The notes under the pieces: generated by a model
What the model saw: only the letters and a program-made list of their open reading frames with translations
Told to the model about the DNA's origin: nothing
The model's database searches: none
Translations under genes and position numbers: made by a program
Shown here: in pieces, positions 25,477-34,007 of the stretch
How positions within the stretch are numbered: position 1 is the first letter of the stretch
How the letters are laid out: every line of letters starts with the position of its first letter
Source: Halostagnicola larsenii XH-48
GTDB taxonomy: Archaea; Halobacteriota; Halobacteria; Halobacteriales; Natrialbaceae
DNA: 64,000 nt
NCBI RefSeq assembly: GCF_000517625.1
Contig: NZ_CP007055.1
Location: 2,480,001 to 2,544,000 of the forward strand
Direction: 5' to 3'

Positions 25477-25572
25477 GCGAGATACAGGTCTCTCGAGGGA
25501 GCGCGATTGCGGACGAGTTAGAGCAGGCAATCGACCAGAAAGACCCGATTACGGTCGTTCCCTCCTAAGTAG
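25477..25572 (+). pseudogene. Duplicated 3' end of the PIN-ATPase-KH gene
   Basis: This 96-bp stretch repeats 25280-25375 with an offset of 197 bp and codes the same final residues (EIQVSRGSAIADELEQAIDQ, KDPITVVPS, stop). Only three bases differ, all silent third positions (Ala, Ile, Val codons). It has no start of its own. The sequence after each copy is also similar (CCGCGAG...GAGCGGC). It looks like a leftover gene end after recombination with a diverged copy. Beyond it, 25573-25862 is AT-rich and holds nothing I recognise. Confidence 0.8.
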
Positions 25573-25862
25573 TTCTTCCGCGAGTGAGCAGAGCGAACGA
25601 GCGGCCTTTATGCCGTGGAAATCGGTCGGGACTAAGATTCTGCCGACTGGTTAACAGCGTTTTCGACCGTGGACAGAGAGCAGTACAGTAGGAAATGGGA
25701 GAACAGACGAGAAAAACGGGATTTCCATGAAACACCAGTTGATCGCACGAGTATGCGTGTAGAATAGTTCATTAATACTGCAAGAGATACAAGTGATGTT
25801 TTCATCTACAGTAGCAAGTCATTAATTCGTCACAAGTATCTGGATAGAAGGTTTTAATATTC

Positions 25863-25873
25863 AATTTATATAG
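25863..25873 (+). promoter_or_regulatory. TATA box of the HalOD1 gene
   Basis: TTTATATAG lies about 46 nt before the ATG at 25915, giving a leader of some 20 nt. It is one of the best TATA matches in the window. Confidence 0.5.
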
Positions 25874-25914
25874 ACCAAGACCTATACCGGGAGTTCACAT
25901 TAACAAGTGACACG

Positions 25915-26187
25915 ATGGCAGACCAAACTGATGCCGAAGTCATTCGTCGAGAGTTGGATACAGAAGGCGAGACACCAACCGTACAGATCGTAGAAATTGT
26001 GGCCAATCTCGAGGGGACCGATCAAAGCGAACTGCCACCGATGTACAATTGTATAGATGGCGTCCTCAAAAACCTCTTTTCCGATCCACCTGCACCTGAA
26101 GCACAGATGAGGATCGAATTTAGCTACAAAACGTATCGAATCACCGTCAATCAGGATGGAACAGCGAAGTTTGTAAAGACAGAATAG
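25915..26187 (+). CDS. HalOD1 domain protein
   Basis: A 90-residue, single-domain HalOD1 protein: VQIVEIVANLEGTDQSELPP, then MYNCIDGVLKNLF, then a beta hairpin IEFSYKTYRITVNQDGTAKF. HalOD1 (halobacterial output domain 1) is thought to be an output module in haloarchaeal signalling and is often found stand-alone. The gene and its ~200-bp AT-rich upstream region have visibly lower GC than neighbours, which hints at transfer. No sensor gene is adjacent. Confidence 0.82.
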   Translation: MADQTDAEVIRRELDTEGETPTVQIVEIVANLEGTDQSELPPMYNCIDGVLKNLFSDPPAPEAQMRIEFSYKTYRITVNQDGTAKFVKTE

Positions 26188-26334
26188 AGACGACGAACGA
26201 GCGCTCTCGATAACCACACGTCGTAATCGTTTTTTCAGATTCGAGCGTATGAGTATTTCGAGACGAGAAACTGCTTCGAACCATGGAAGTTCTCGAGAAG
26301 CATCTACTGCACACTCGAGCGGACGAATACCCAC

Positions 26335-27555
26335 TCACAGAACCGTCAACCGCCGGCCGGACGTTTTGCGGAACCCGTACATGCTGTCATCGGCGAGGAC
26401 GACCAGCCGATCCTCGAGCGAGAACAGGTCGCCGGAGCACCCGGGTTCGGTGGGCACCGAAGCGGTCCAGGACACCGTCCCGTCGCGGTCGATGGCGAAC
26501 AGGCCACAGTCGTCCATCTCCGGAGTCATCCCGCGAGCGTAGAGCCGCTCGGTGTCGGCCGCGAGATCTCCCTGAATCTCGTACCCCTCGAGCGTCCAGC
26601 GGTGTTCGCCGCTCGAGCAGTCGACCGCCCGAATCGTTCCGTCGGCGACGCGGTACGCACGATCCTCGACGATGAGGGGGGCGCCCCCCGCGTGATCGAG
26701 CGAAAGCCTGCCGCGCCGGGTGTCGTCGGTCTCGATGAGCCACAGTTCGTCCTCGCCACTTTCGGTTTCGATGCCGAGCACCGCGACCGATACCGAGGTC
26801 TCGAGCCAGTGGGGCGTCGACGGGAGCGAGCGCGAGACCGTTCGGGTCCCCTCCGAGTCATAGCTCAGCAGTGTGGGATCGCTCCCGCCGGCGATCCAGA
26901 CGTGATCGGCACTAACCGCTACGGCGTCGATGTCGTTGATGGGGGCGTCCTCGAGGTCGATCGAGAACAGTTCCTCGCCATCGGCCGGCGCGAACGCGAC
27001 CACGCCCGCTTCGTGAAGGCCGACGGCGAGGGACGATGAGGCCCGGAACCTGAGCGCGGGGCCGTCCCACTCGGTCGTCCAGACGGTGTCCGGATCGTCG
27101 CTGCTCTGGCTCGTGACGCTCTCCGCGCCGTCGTCCGCCTCGGAAGGGGCGGGCTCGAGCGCGACCACGGTTTCGTTCTCGAGCGCGCAGACGACCCGCC
27201 CGTCCGCGACGGCAGGGAGACCGGTATACTGACTGTCGGTCACACCCTCCCAGACCATCGACCCGCTCGAGTCGTAGGCCGCTACCTCGGCGTCGTCGAG
27301 TTCGACGAATCCGGCGCCGCCGACATCGATCCCCTGCCCGCTCCGATTGCGAATTCGATACAGCAGGCGTCGATCGGACCGCCACAGGGAATCCCCCGAG
27401 TTCGCGCCCGGACCGATGCTGGTGGGGAGTGACTCCTCCCAGACGAACTCCCCGCCGCCGGGCTGGTAGCCACAGCCGGCGACGAGGGCCGACGCCCCGG
27501 TCGCGAGCGCGCCCAGCACCTGTCGGCGCGACCGCCGCGGCCGGTCGCCAGTCAC
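26335..27555 (-). CDS. Tat lipoprotein with PQQ-like beta-propeller repeats
   Basis: 406 residues from GTG at 27555. The leader SRRQVLGALATGASALVAGC is a Tat signal with lipobox Cys near residue 28, so the protein is anchored on the outer face. The rest is repeated beta-propeller blades of PQQ type (for example AAYDSSGSMVWEG, TIRAVDCSSGEHRW, LFAIDRDGTVSW). Likely a binding or assembly platform; no enzyme motif. It overlaps the stop of the upstream M48 protease by 4 bp (GTGA), so the two are made together. Confidence 0.8.
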   Translation of the reverse strand: MTGDRPRRSRRQVLGALATGASALVAGCGYQPGGGEFVWEESLPTSIGPGANSGDSLWRSDRRLLYRIRNRSGQGIDVGGAGFVELDDAEVAAYDSSGSMVWEGVTDSQYTGLPAVADGRVVCALENETVVALEPAPSEADDGAESVTSQSSDDPDTVWTTEWDGPALRFRASSSLAVGLHEAGVVAFAPADGEELFSIDLEDAPINDIDAVAVSADHVWIAGGSDPTLLSYDSEGTRTVSRSLPSTPHWLETSVSVAVLGIETESGEDELWLIETDDTRRGRLSLDHAGGAPLIVEDRAYRVADGTIRAVDCSSGEHRWTLEGYEIQGDLAADTERLYARGMTPEMDDCGLFAIDRDGTVSWTASVPTEPGCSGDLFSLEDRLVVLADDSMYGFRKTSGRRLTVL

Positions 27556-28607
27556 GCACCCACCCCCTCGCGCTCTAGGTCTCGGAGGTGCTCGAGGCGC
27601 TCGGCCGTCGGCGGGTGCGTATCCGGAAAGATGTCGGTGCTGATCAGCTCCGCCGAACTGAACGCGCGGGACTCGAGCGGGGCGAGATAGAGCGCTTCGA
27701 CGCCGCCGTCGAGGGCGCGAAGGTCCTCGTCCGGCACCTCGGGCATCGCCCCGTCGATCTTCTCGAGCGCGCTCGCGAGGGCGGCCGGAGAGCCGGTGAT
27801 CGTCGCCGCGGCCCGATCGGCAGCGTGCTCGCGATACCGCGAGAGGAGCCGATAGAGCAACACGCTCGCGAACCAGAACATCGCCGAAACGGCGAGCGTG
27901 AGGACCGTCGTGACGACGATGACGACGATAGCGACGAGAAGCGCACGCCCGTCGCGGTCCCCGCCCGACGACCCGCCGCCGGATCCGAGTATCCGGACGA
28001 ACCAGTACAGGATGGTGAACGCGATGATCGCGAGGTAGTAGGTGATCGTCGGCAAGAGCCACGCCGTCGTCATCACCCTCGCGTCGTGATTCGCGAGGTG
28101 TGCGAGTTCGTGGGCCAGCGTCGCCTCGAGTTCGTCCTCCGAAAGGAGTTCGAGCAGTCCGGTCGTGACGACGACGGCTTCGGTGTTACCCCCGGCGACC
28201 GCGAAGGCGTTCGGAACCTCGCTGTCGATCACCGCAACGTCCGGTTTCGGAACGTCCGCCTGGGCCGCGAGGCGGGTGACCATCGCGTGTACCGTCGGAT
28301 ACGATTCCGCGTCGACCCGGTTCGCGCCGACCGAGCCGAGCACAGCGCTGGGCCCGTACAGATACTGGATGACGAGTCCGCCGAGAATAACGACGACCAA
28401 CAGGAGCGGGTCGACGTAGAACTCGCCGGTGTACGGGCGTTCGTTGGCCCACTCGAGCAACGCGATGCCGACGGTATTCAGGAGAAAGACGAACGTGTAG
28501 ACGAACGCGAACGGGAGGACGACGATGAAAAATAGCGCCAGCGCCGTCCGCAAGCGTAGCTCGCGGTCCGATTCGAGGGCGACCGAGGCGGCGAGTCGGG
28601 AGGACAT
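27552..28607 (-). CDS. HtpX-like M48 membrane metalloprotease
   Basis: 351 residues. Two N-terminal membrane helices (about 24-48 and 62-84), the zinc site HELAHLANHD after LSEDELEATLA, two further helices after a Gly-rich loop, and a late zinc-ligand Glu region (YREHAADRAAA). The end FPDTHPPTAERLEHL is typical of HtpX/Ste24-like proteases that clear misfolded membrane proteins. ATG at 28607 (MSSRLAASVALESD) is preferred to 28676. It forms a coupled pair with the PQQ-propeller lipoprotein. Confidence 0.9.
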   Translation of the reverse strand: MSSRLAASVALESDRELRLRTALALFFIVVLPFAFVYTFVFLLNTVGIALLEWANERPYTGEFYVDPLLLVVVILGGLVIQYLYGPSAVLGSVGANRVDAESYPTVHAMVTRLAAQADVPKPDVAVIDSEVPNAFAVAGGNTEAVVVTTGLLELLSEDELEATLAHELAHLANHDARVMTTAWLLPTITYYLAIIAFTILYWFVRILGSGGGSSGGDRDGRALLVAIVVIVVTTVLTLAVSAMFWFASVLLYRLLSRYREHAADRAAATITGSPAALASALEKIDGAMPEVPDEDLRALDGGVEALYLAPLESRAFSSAELISTDIFPDTHPPTAERLEHLRDLEREGVGA

Positions 28608-28764
28608 GGGAGGGCGGTTAGTATCGTAGCAGATACTGGGACCGTCCGGAAAATAAACCTGTCTGTTGAATACCAAAAAGGTGCTCGAGCGAGCGCAGCG
28701 ACTCGAGCGAACCGAGTGAGGGCCGTACCCCCTTTCTCGCTACTAGTTGTTTAAGGTACACTCC

Positions 28765-28770
28765 TTTATA
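28765..28770 (+). promoter_or_regulatory. TATA box upstream of nadE
   Basis: TTTATA within CTCCTTTATACGAG predicts an RNA start near 28793-28797. That leaves a short leader containing an out-of-frame ATG at 28798. Confidence 0.5.
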
Positions 28771-28834
28771 CGAGTAGCATCTCGAATCAGTCATCAAATG
28801 ACGGGCTACGTGCTGCGCTGCAGCGGTGAACTGC

Positions 28835-29707
28835 GTGACCACTGACGACGCCGACGTCGCGTCGGAAGGGGGGCCGTTCCTGACAGACCGAGATAATTTG
28901 GCCGCGGTACGCGAACGGGTAACGTCGTACGTCGAATCGCTGGTTACCGACGCGAACGCCGACGGCGTCGTCGTCGCAATGAGCGGTGGCGTCGACTCCA
29001 CGCTGACCGCGACGCTGGCCACCGACGCGGTCGGGAGCGAGAACGTCCTCGCGCTCGGATTACCCTACCACAAGACCGAACAGGCCGGGATGACCGACGC
29101 TCGAGCGGTCGCCGAGACCCTCGGGATCGAGTTTCGAGAGATCCACCTCCGGTCGCTGATCGACGCCTTCGACGAGACGATCTCGCCGGCGCTCGAGCCG
29201 GACACGGAGTCGATGTCCCGGCCGAACCAGCGAAATCACGCGCTCGGGAACGTCGCGGCCCGAATGCGGATGGTCGCGCTGTACTACGCGGCCAATCGCC
29301 AGTCGCGGATCGTCCTGGGGACGGCAAACCGCTCCGAGTCGATGTTAGGGTACTTCACGAAGTACGGCGACGGGGCCGCCGACTGTTATCCGATCGGCGA
29401 CCTCTACAAGACCGAAGTTCGGGCGCTGGCGGACTATCTCGACGTCCCCGATCGAATCATCGACAAAGAGCCGACGGCGGGATTTTACGTCGGTCAGACC
29501 GACGCGGACGAACTCGGGGCCCCCTACGCCGTCATCGATCCGCTTCTCGAGCGGGTCGTCGACCGAGGTCAGTCGCTCGAGGCCGCCGCCGATGAAATGG
29601 GGATCGACCGGGAGACCGCACGGGCGGTGCTGGCAATGTACGACTCGTCCGAACACAAGCGGACCGTTCCCCCGACGCCCGGTATCGGCGATAGAAATCG
29701 GGTATAA
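28835..29707 (+). CDS. nadE: NAD+ synthetase (ammonia-dependent type)
   Basis: A 290-residue adenylating synthetase that makes NAD from deamido-NAD. It has the PP-loop SGGVDST, RMVALYYAANRQSRIVLGTA followed by NRSE, GYFTKYGDGAADCYPIGDLY, and the KEPTAGFYVGQTDADELG segment. There is no glutaminase domain, so ammonia must come from elsewhere. The start is either GTG 28835 (VTTDDADV, resembling the usual MTT...) or GTG 28826. A 15-codon ORF from ATG 28798 (ending 28845) overlaps the start in another frame. Confidence 0.92.
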   Translation: MTTDDADVASEGGPFLTDRDNLAAVRERVTSYVESLVTDANADGVVVAMSGGVDSTLTATLATDAVGSENVLALGLPYHKTEQAGMTDARAVAETLGIEFREIHLRSLIDAFDETISPALEPDTESMSRPNQRNHALGNVAARMRMVALYYAANRQSRIVLGTANRSESMLGYFTKYGDGAADCYPIGDLYKTEVRALADYLDVPDRIIDKEPTAGFYVGQTDADELGAPYAVIDPLLERVVDRGQSLEAAADEMGIDRETARAVLAMYDSSEHKRTVPPTPGIGDRNRV

Positions 29708-29729
29708 CGCGAACGTGCTCGCGGTCCGA

Positions 29730-30146
29730 CTACCTCGAGTCGTCGTCAGTCCGGTACAGCCCGGTGTTTCGCCAGTAGAACATTCCCCACGCGGTGGCGA
29801 AACCTGCGATCATCCCGATCAATTCGCGGAACAACTGGCCCAGTCCGGCCTCGAGCGTCACCGCGATGGCGAACGCGGCGGCGATAATCGTAGCCAGCAC
29901 GACGAAAAACACATCGCCGAAGTAACTGGCTCCCGACTGGTCCCAGTAGTCAGCGCGGTCGTCCTCGTACCAGACGCTGACGTAGATGACGACCAGCGAC
30001 ATCCCGACGATGAGCGTCACGACGAAGTACTCCGGCGGCAGTCCGGCCGGTCCGAGGACGAGCACGTTGAGCACCTGCGAAAGCAGCGCCATCGCGAACA
30101 ACCCGAGTAACAGCCAACCCCACTGCGGAAGTCGCTCCTTGTCCAT
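29730..30146 (-). CDS. Membrane protein of unknown function, four helices
   Basis: 138 residues. Helices at about 11-32, 40-60, 78-99 and 106-126, joined by short loops including YEDDRADYWDQSGASYFGD, and an acidic end. No family signature is recognised. ATG at 30146 (MDKERLPQWGW) is used; 30161 would add five residues. It converges on nadE with 22 bp between the stops. Confidence 0.6.
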   Translation of the reverse strand: MDKERLPQWGWLLLGLFAMALLSQVLNVLVLGPAGLPPEYFVVTLIVGMSLVVIYVSVWYEDDRADYWDQSGASYFGDVFFVVLATIIAAAFAIAVTLEAGLGQLFRELIGMIAGFATAWGMFYWRNTGLYRTDDDSR

Positions 30147-30207
30147 ACTCGAAAACCCCACCGCCGGAAAATAATCCTGCCGTTCCGCCGATTACGACCG
30201 AACGCGA

Positions 30208-30504
30208 TTATTCGGCACAGCAGGCGTCTTTCTCCGCGGGAGCTTCATCGACGCCGTTGCCGTCGGCCGCGACCGGTTCCTCGATCCGATAGAGACTCTG
30301 GCGCGCATCGGCGAAGTAGATGTCCTCGTCGACGATTCCGATGTCCTCGAGTCGCTCGAGGGCGTAGCGGACCGTCCGGGCAGAGAGCATCGACTCCTGA
30401 ACGATCTGTTTCTGGGTCAACGGACCATCGTACTCGAGCACCTTGAAGACGAGTTTGGCGCTCGGCGGCAGATCTTCGATTTCCTCTCCGTCGGTCTCTT
30501 CCAT
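30208..30504 (-). CDS. Winged helix-turn-helix transcription regulator
   Basis: 98 residues with a single wHTH (about residues 13-75): LPPSAKLVFKVLEYDGPLTQ, KQIVQESMLSARTVRYALER, LEDIGIVDED. It is MarR/ArsR-like in pattern and common in haloarchaea. The C-terminus ends EKDACCAE, a Cys pair that could sense metal or redox, an inference. The ATG at 30504 lies 27-29 nt after a TATA-like TTTTATG, so the mRNA is probably leaderless. An inverted repeat just upstream of that box could be an operator. Confidence 0.8.
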   Translation of the reverse strand: MEETDGEEIEDLPPSAKLVFKVLEYDGPLTQKQIVQESMLSARTVRYALERLEDIGIVDEDIYFADARQSLYRIEEPVAADGNGVDEAPAEKDACCAE

Positions 30505-30530
30505 ACTACGAATCGAAAACTCCCAGAAGC

Positions 30531-30568
30531 ATAAAAGTTGAGCCTTACTCCAGTTAGTCGAGCGTAAG
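30531..30568 (-). promoter_or_regulatory. Promoter and possible operator of the wHTH gene
   Basis: On the minus strand CTTTTAT (30531-30537) is the TATA-like box, ~28 nt before the ATG. Directly upstream CTTAC (30544-30548) and GTAAG (30564-30568) form an inverted repeat with centres 20 bp apart, two helical turns, a fitting site for a dimeric wHTH protein. A separate 10-bp palindrome TGACCGGTCA is at 30633-30642. Otherwise 30569-30841 shows nothing recognisable. Confidence 0.4.
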
Positions 30569-30871
30569 TATTCGATGCGTTTGGCAGGAAAAATACCGCT
30601 GTGGATAGTTACGAGCGAGAATTCGACCTAATTGACCGGTCAGTCAGGACGCTGCAGAAAGAGCTTTCGGCCGTGCGAACGAATTGTAACGGGTCGAAAT
30701 CGAGCGAGGGAGACAGCGCGAGTGCTCGTTCACGTGGCCACGCTCACCACAAACGACAGGTAGTACGTTTGGAGACAAATAGGGTCCGAAACAGCAGGCA
30801 CCACTCGAGGTCATAGCGCCCGTTCCAGCCAATGCGAACGGCTTTTCACCGACGGCGACAGAGTGCGACAC

Positions 30872-31189
30872 ATGTCGACGGAATCGATTAGCGACCGATA
30901 CGAGCACATACGCTCTGTCAGCGTGACGGCGCTGTCAGCGCTGCTCGGGGTCGCAGCCGCGTTCGTCTGTCTCTCGATTTACGGGACCGGCGAGGTCGGC
31001 GCGCAAAATCAGGAGGCGCTGTTGATCGTCCTCGGCGCGATCGTTATTCAGTTCCCGATCATCAAGCTATCTGGAATCTATAACGACGACGAGTTCGGGG
31101 TCAAACACTACCTGTTCATCGCGTTCATGACCTTCTCGCTGTGGTTCGTGACGTGGGGAATCTTGCTCACGACGGGGGCAACGATCTAA
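30872..31189 (+). CDS. EMC6-like small membrane protein
   Basis: 105 residues with three membrane helices (about 18-38, 44-66 and 78-100), a conserved-looking EVGAQNQEALLIVLG segment and a GIYNDDEFGVKHY loop. The size, helix pattern and position upstream of ABCE1 match archaeal EMC6-like proteins, homologs of a subunit of the ER membrane complex insertase. This is recognition by pattern rather than a strong motif. ATG at 30872 follows a CTTTTC box by 27 nt. The stop is two bases before the ABCE1 start, so they form an operon. Confidence 0.55.
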   Translation: MSTESISDRYEHIRSVSVTALSALLGVAAAFVCLSIYGTGEVGAQNQEALLIVLGAIVIQFPIIKLSGIYNDDEFGVKHYLFIAFMTFSLWFVTWGILLTTGATI

Positions 31190-31191
31190 CG

Positions 31192-33006
31192 ATGGCAGAC
31201 GATAGCATCGCCGTCGTAGACCTCGACCGATGCCAGCCGGATCGGTGTAACTACGAGTGTAAGAACTACTGTCCGCCGAATCGAACGGGCAAGGAGTGTA
31301 TCACCCTTCGCGGCGAGGAAGCCGATCAGGGCCAGCCCGAGCAGATTCGCATCTCCGAAGAGATCTGTCTGGGAGAGACCTGCGGGATCTGCGTCGAAAA
31401 GTGTCCCTTCGACGCCATCGAGATCATCAACCTCCCCCAGGAACTCGAGGACGATCCGGTCCACCGCTACGGCGAGAACGCCTTTTCGCTCTACGGGCTT
31501 CCCGCCCCACAGGAGGGACAGGTAACCGGAATCCTCGGCCCGAACGGAATCGGGAAAACGACCGCCGTCCGGATCCTCGCGGGCGAACTCGAGCCCAATC
31601 TCGGCCGGTACGACGAATCGCCCGGCTGGGAGGAAGTGCTCGACGCCTACCGCGGCACCGAACTTCAGGACTACATCGCGGACGTCCGCGACGGCAACGT
31701 GACCGTCTCGAGAAAGCCCCAGTACGTCGATCAGATCCCCCAGCAGTTCGACGGCAACACGCGGGAACTGCTCGAGCGAACCGACGAACGCGGCGCGCTC
31801 GACTCGCTCGTCGAACGGCTCTCCATCGGCCCGGTGATGGACCAGTCCATCGACGACCTCTCGGGCGGCGAGCTCCAGCGCGTGGCCATCGCGGCGACGC
31901 TCGCTCGCGACACCGACTTCTATTTCCTCGACGAGGTGACGCCTTATCTCGACATCGGCCAGCGAGTGACCGCCGCGCGGCTCACCCGCGAACTCGCCGA
32001 AGAGGAGGGCAAATCCGTCCTGGTCGTCGAACACGACCTCGCGATTTTGGACCTGCTCTGTGACACCCTCCACGTCGCCTACGGTGAACCCGGGGCCTAC
32101 GGTGTCATCACGACGCCCAAATCCGTCCGCAACGGGATCAACGAGTACCTCTCGGGCTACCTCGAGAACGAGAACATGCGGATTCGGCCGAGCCAGATCG
32201 AGTTCGAAGAACACGCGCCGCGGAACGCGACCCACCGCGACACCCTCGTCGAGTATCTGGACATGACGAAGTCCTACGGCGACGGCGAGTTCGAACTCGC
32301 GGTCGAGGGCGGCGAGATCATGGAAGGCGAAGTGCTTGGCATCGTCGGCCCGAACGGCATCGGGAAGTCGACGTTCGCCCAGTTGCTCACCGGCGACCTC
32401 GAGCCGACGACGGGCGAAACCGATCTGGATCTCGACATCTCCTACAAGCCCCAGTACGTCACAATCGACCAGCACATGCGCGTCGACGTGTTCCTCTCGT
32501 CGATCACCGACCAGTTCGGCTCCTCACATTGGAACACCGAAATCGCCCAGCCGCTGCAACTCGAGCGGATCATGGAACAGAACCTCTCGGACCTCTCGGG
32601 TGGCGAACGCCAGCGCGTGGCCATCGCGGCCTGTCTCTCCGACTCCGCGGATCTGTACTTACTCGACGAGCCATCGGCACACCTAGACGTCGAACAGCGG
32701 GTGCAGGCGACGAGCGCGATCCGACGCCACGCCGAGATGCACGACGCCACCGTGCTCGTGATCGACCACGACACCTATGTGATCGACCTGCTCGCCGACC
32801 GCCTGATGGTCTTCGACGGCGAACCCGCCATCGAGGGTCGCGCCGGGACGCCACAGCCGATGCGCGAGGGGATGAACGACTTCCTCGAGAACCTCGAGAT
32901 CACGTTCCGTCGGGACGAGCGGACCTCGCGACCGCGGATCAACAAACCGGATTCGCAGTTAGATCGCGAGCAGAAACGCGAAGGCGAGTACTACTACTCG
33001 GTCTGA
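31192..33006 (+). CDS. abce1: ABCE1/Rli1 ribosome recycling ATPase
   Basis: 604 residues, the normal length. Residues 1-75 are the two-[4Fe-4S] ferredoxin-like domain (CQPDRCNYECKNYC and CLGETCGICVEKCPFDAI). ABC domain 1 has Walker A GPNGIGKTT and signature LSGGELQRVAIA; domain 2 has GPNGIGKST and LSGGERQRVAIA. It splits ribosomes after termination together with aRF1/Pelota. It is translated just after the EMC6-like gene. The in-frame upstream ATG at 31141 lies inside that gene and is rejected. Confidence 0.97.
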   Translation: MADDSIAVVDLDRCQPDRCNYECKNYCPPNRTGKECITLRGEEADQGQPEQIRISEEICLGETCGICVEKCPFDAIEIINLPQELEDDPVHRYGENAFSLYGLPAPQEGQVTGILGPNGIGKTTAVRILAGELEPNLGRYDESPGWEEVLDAYRGTELQDYIADVRDGNVTVSRKPQYVDQIPQQFDGNTRELLERTDERGALDSLVERLSIGPVMDQSIDDLSGGELQRVAIAATLARDTDFYFLDEVTPYLDIGQRVTAARLTRELAEEEGKSVLVVEHDLAILDLLCDTLHVAYGEPGAYGVITTPKSVRNGINEYLSGYLENENMRIRPSQIEFEEHAPRNATHRDTLVEYLDMTKSYGDGEFELAVEGGEIMEGEVLGIVGPNGIGKSTFAQLLTGDLEPTTGETDLDLDISYKPQYVTIDQHMRVDVFLSSITDQFGSSHWNTEIAQPLQLERIMEQNLSDLSGGERQRVAIAACLSDSADLYLLDEPSAHLDVEQRVQATSAIRRHAEMHDATVLVIDHDTYVIDLLADRLMVFDGEPAIEGRAGTPQPMREGMNDFLENLEITFRRDERTSRPRINKPDSQLDREQKREGEYYYSV

Positions 33007-33034
33007 TCGCGACGCGACTCGAGCGAACCGCGGC

Positions 33035-33844
33035 TTATTCTCCGTTACCATCCAGCGAGTACGCGACGAGAACCCCGACCAGCGCGAGAATAACGCCCGG
33101 CAACGCATACGCGATCATCGCGCTCGAGACGGCAATTCCTCCCGTCGCACCGAACACCGCTCCGGCGACGGCCGCGAGGACGCCGGCGAGAACGAGACCC
33201 AGAGCGATTGAGACGCTCAGGGCGTCGAACCCGTCGTCCTCGATCGGGTCGGGGCGTTCCAGCGGGTCGACGAGCCGCCACGTCGGTCCCGTTTCCGTCC
33301 GCTCGAAGCGCCCGCCCAGCGAGGCCTCGAGCAGCGAGTTCACCGTCCGGCCCGCGGCTCGAGCGGCGGTCGCCCGGAGCCCGTCCCACTCGTCGGCGTC
33401 GTTCTCGAGGTCCGCTCGCGTGACGAACACCGATTCGCCGACGAGGTGGCCGACGGAGGCGGCGTCGTAGCCGACGTCTTCGACGATCCGAGCCAGCAGA
33501 AATTCGTCAGACCACGGAATCGGCTTCTCGAGCGCGAACGAAGTCGTCCGGCCGTGGGGAAGCGCGACCTCGAGACGTACCGTCGTCTCGTCGACCGTCT
33601 CGAGGTCGGTAACGCGTCCCTCAACGTAGCCCTCCGGCGTCGACATGACGTCGATGCGCCCGAGTTCGTCCTCGAGGTCGCGCGGCTGGACACCGTCGCG
33701 GTCCTCGAGCGGATTCGGGTCGGTGCTCCACGGGGCGGTCTCGAACTCACCCTCGGACGAAATCCCGTCGTCCGGCGACTCGTCGGCCGAACGGTCGTCG
33801 TTGGTTTCGACGTCGATTTCGATCTCGCGCTCGTCGTCGGTCAC
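33035..33844 (-). CDS. Haloarchaeal protein with two C-terminal membrane helices
   Basis: 269 residues. The first ~55 are disordered and acidic. Residues ~60-195 form a soluble domain (GYVEGRVTDLETVDETTVRL, then EVALPHGRTTSFALEKP). Two helices at about 213-235 and 240-262 close the protein. The soluble part looks like a small beta-rich domain facing the cytoplasm. No known family is recognised. It converges with ABCE1. Confidence 0.6.
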   Translation of the reverse strand: MTDDEREIEIDVETNDDRSADESPDDGISSEGEFETAPWSTDPNPLEDRDGVQPRDLEDELGRIDVMSTPEGYVEGRVTDLETVDETTVRLEVALPHGRTTSFALEKPIPWSDEFLLARIVEDVGYDAASVGHLVGESVFVTRADLENDADEWDGLRATAARAAGRTVNSLLEASLGGRFERTETGPTWRLVDPLERPDPIEDDGFDALSVSIALGLVLAGVLAAVAGAVFGATGGIAVSSAMIAYALPGVILALVGVLVAYSLDGNGE

Positions 33845-34007
33845 CGTCGCTCACCCCCGAAACGTCCGCTACTCGGGGCCGGATCGGCCGTCCCGTTCCG
33901 CAAGAAGGTGGCGAGTATCACGGCACTGGTCTTGGGCGGCCGTACGAGACTGGCGCCTAAATCGTTGTTCCCGTCGATGATACGCGGAGCCGGTCGGCCT
34001 GACTGAA

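Noticed and set aside
26335-28062. A single 575-codon protein joining the PQQ lipoprotein with upstream sequence
   Set aside because: The upstream part is antisense-frame-like noise within the M48 gene; the GTG at 27555 with Tat signal is the real start.
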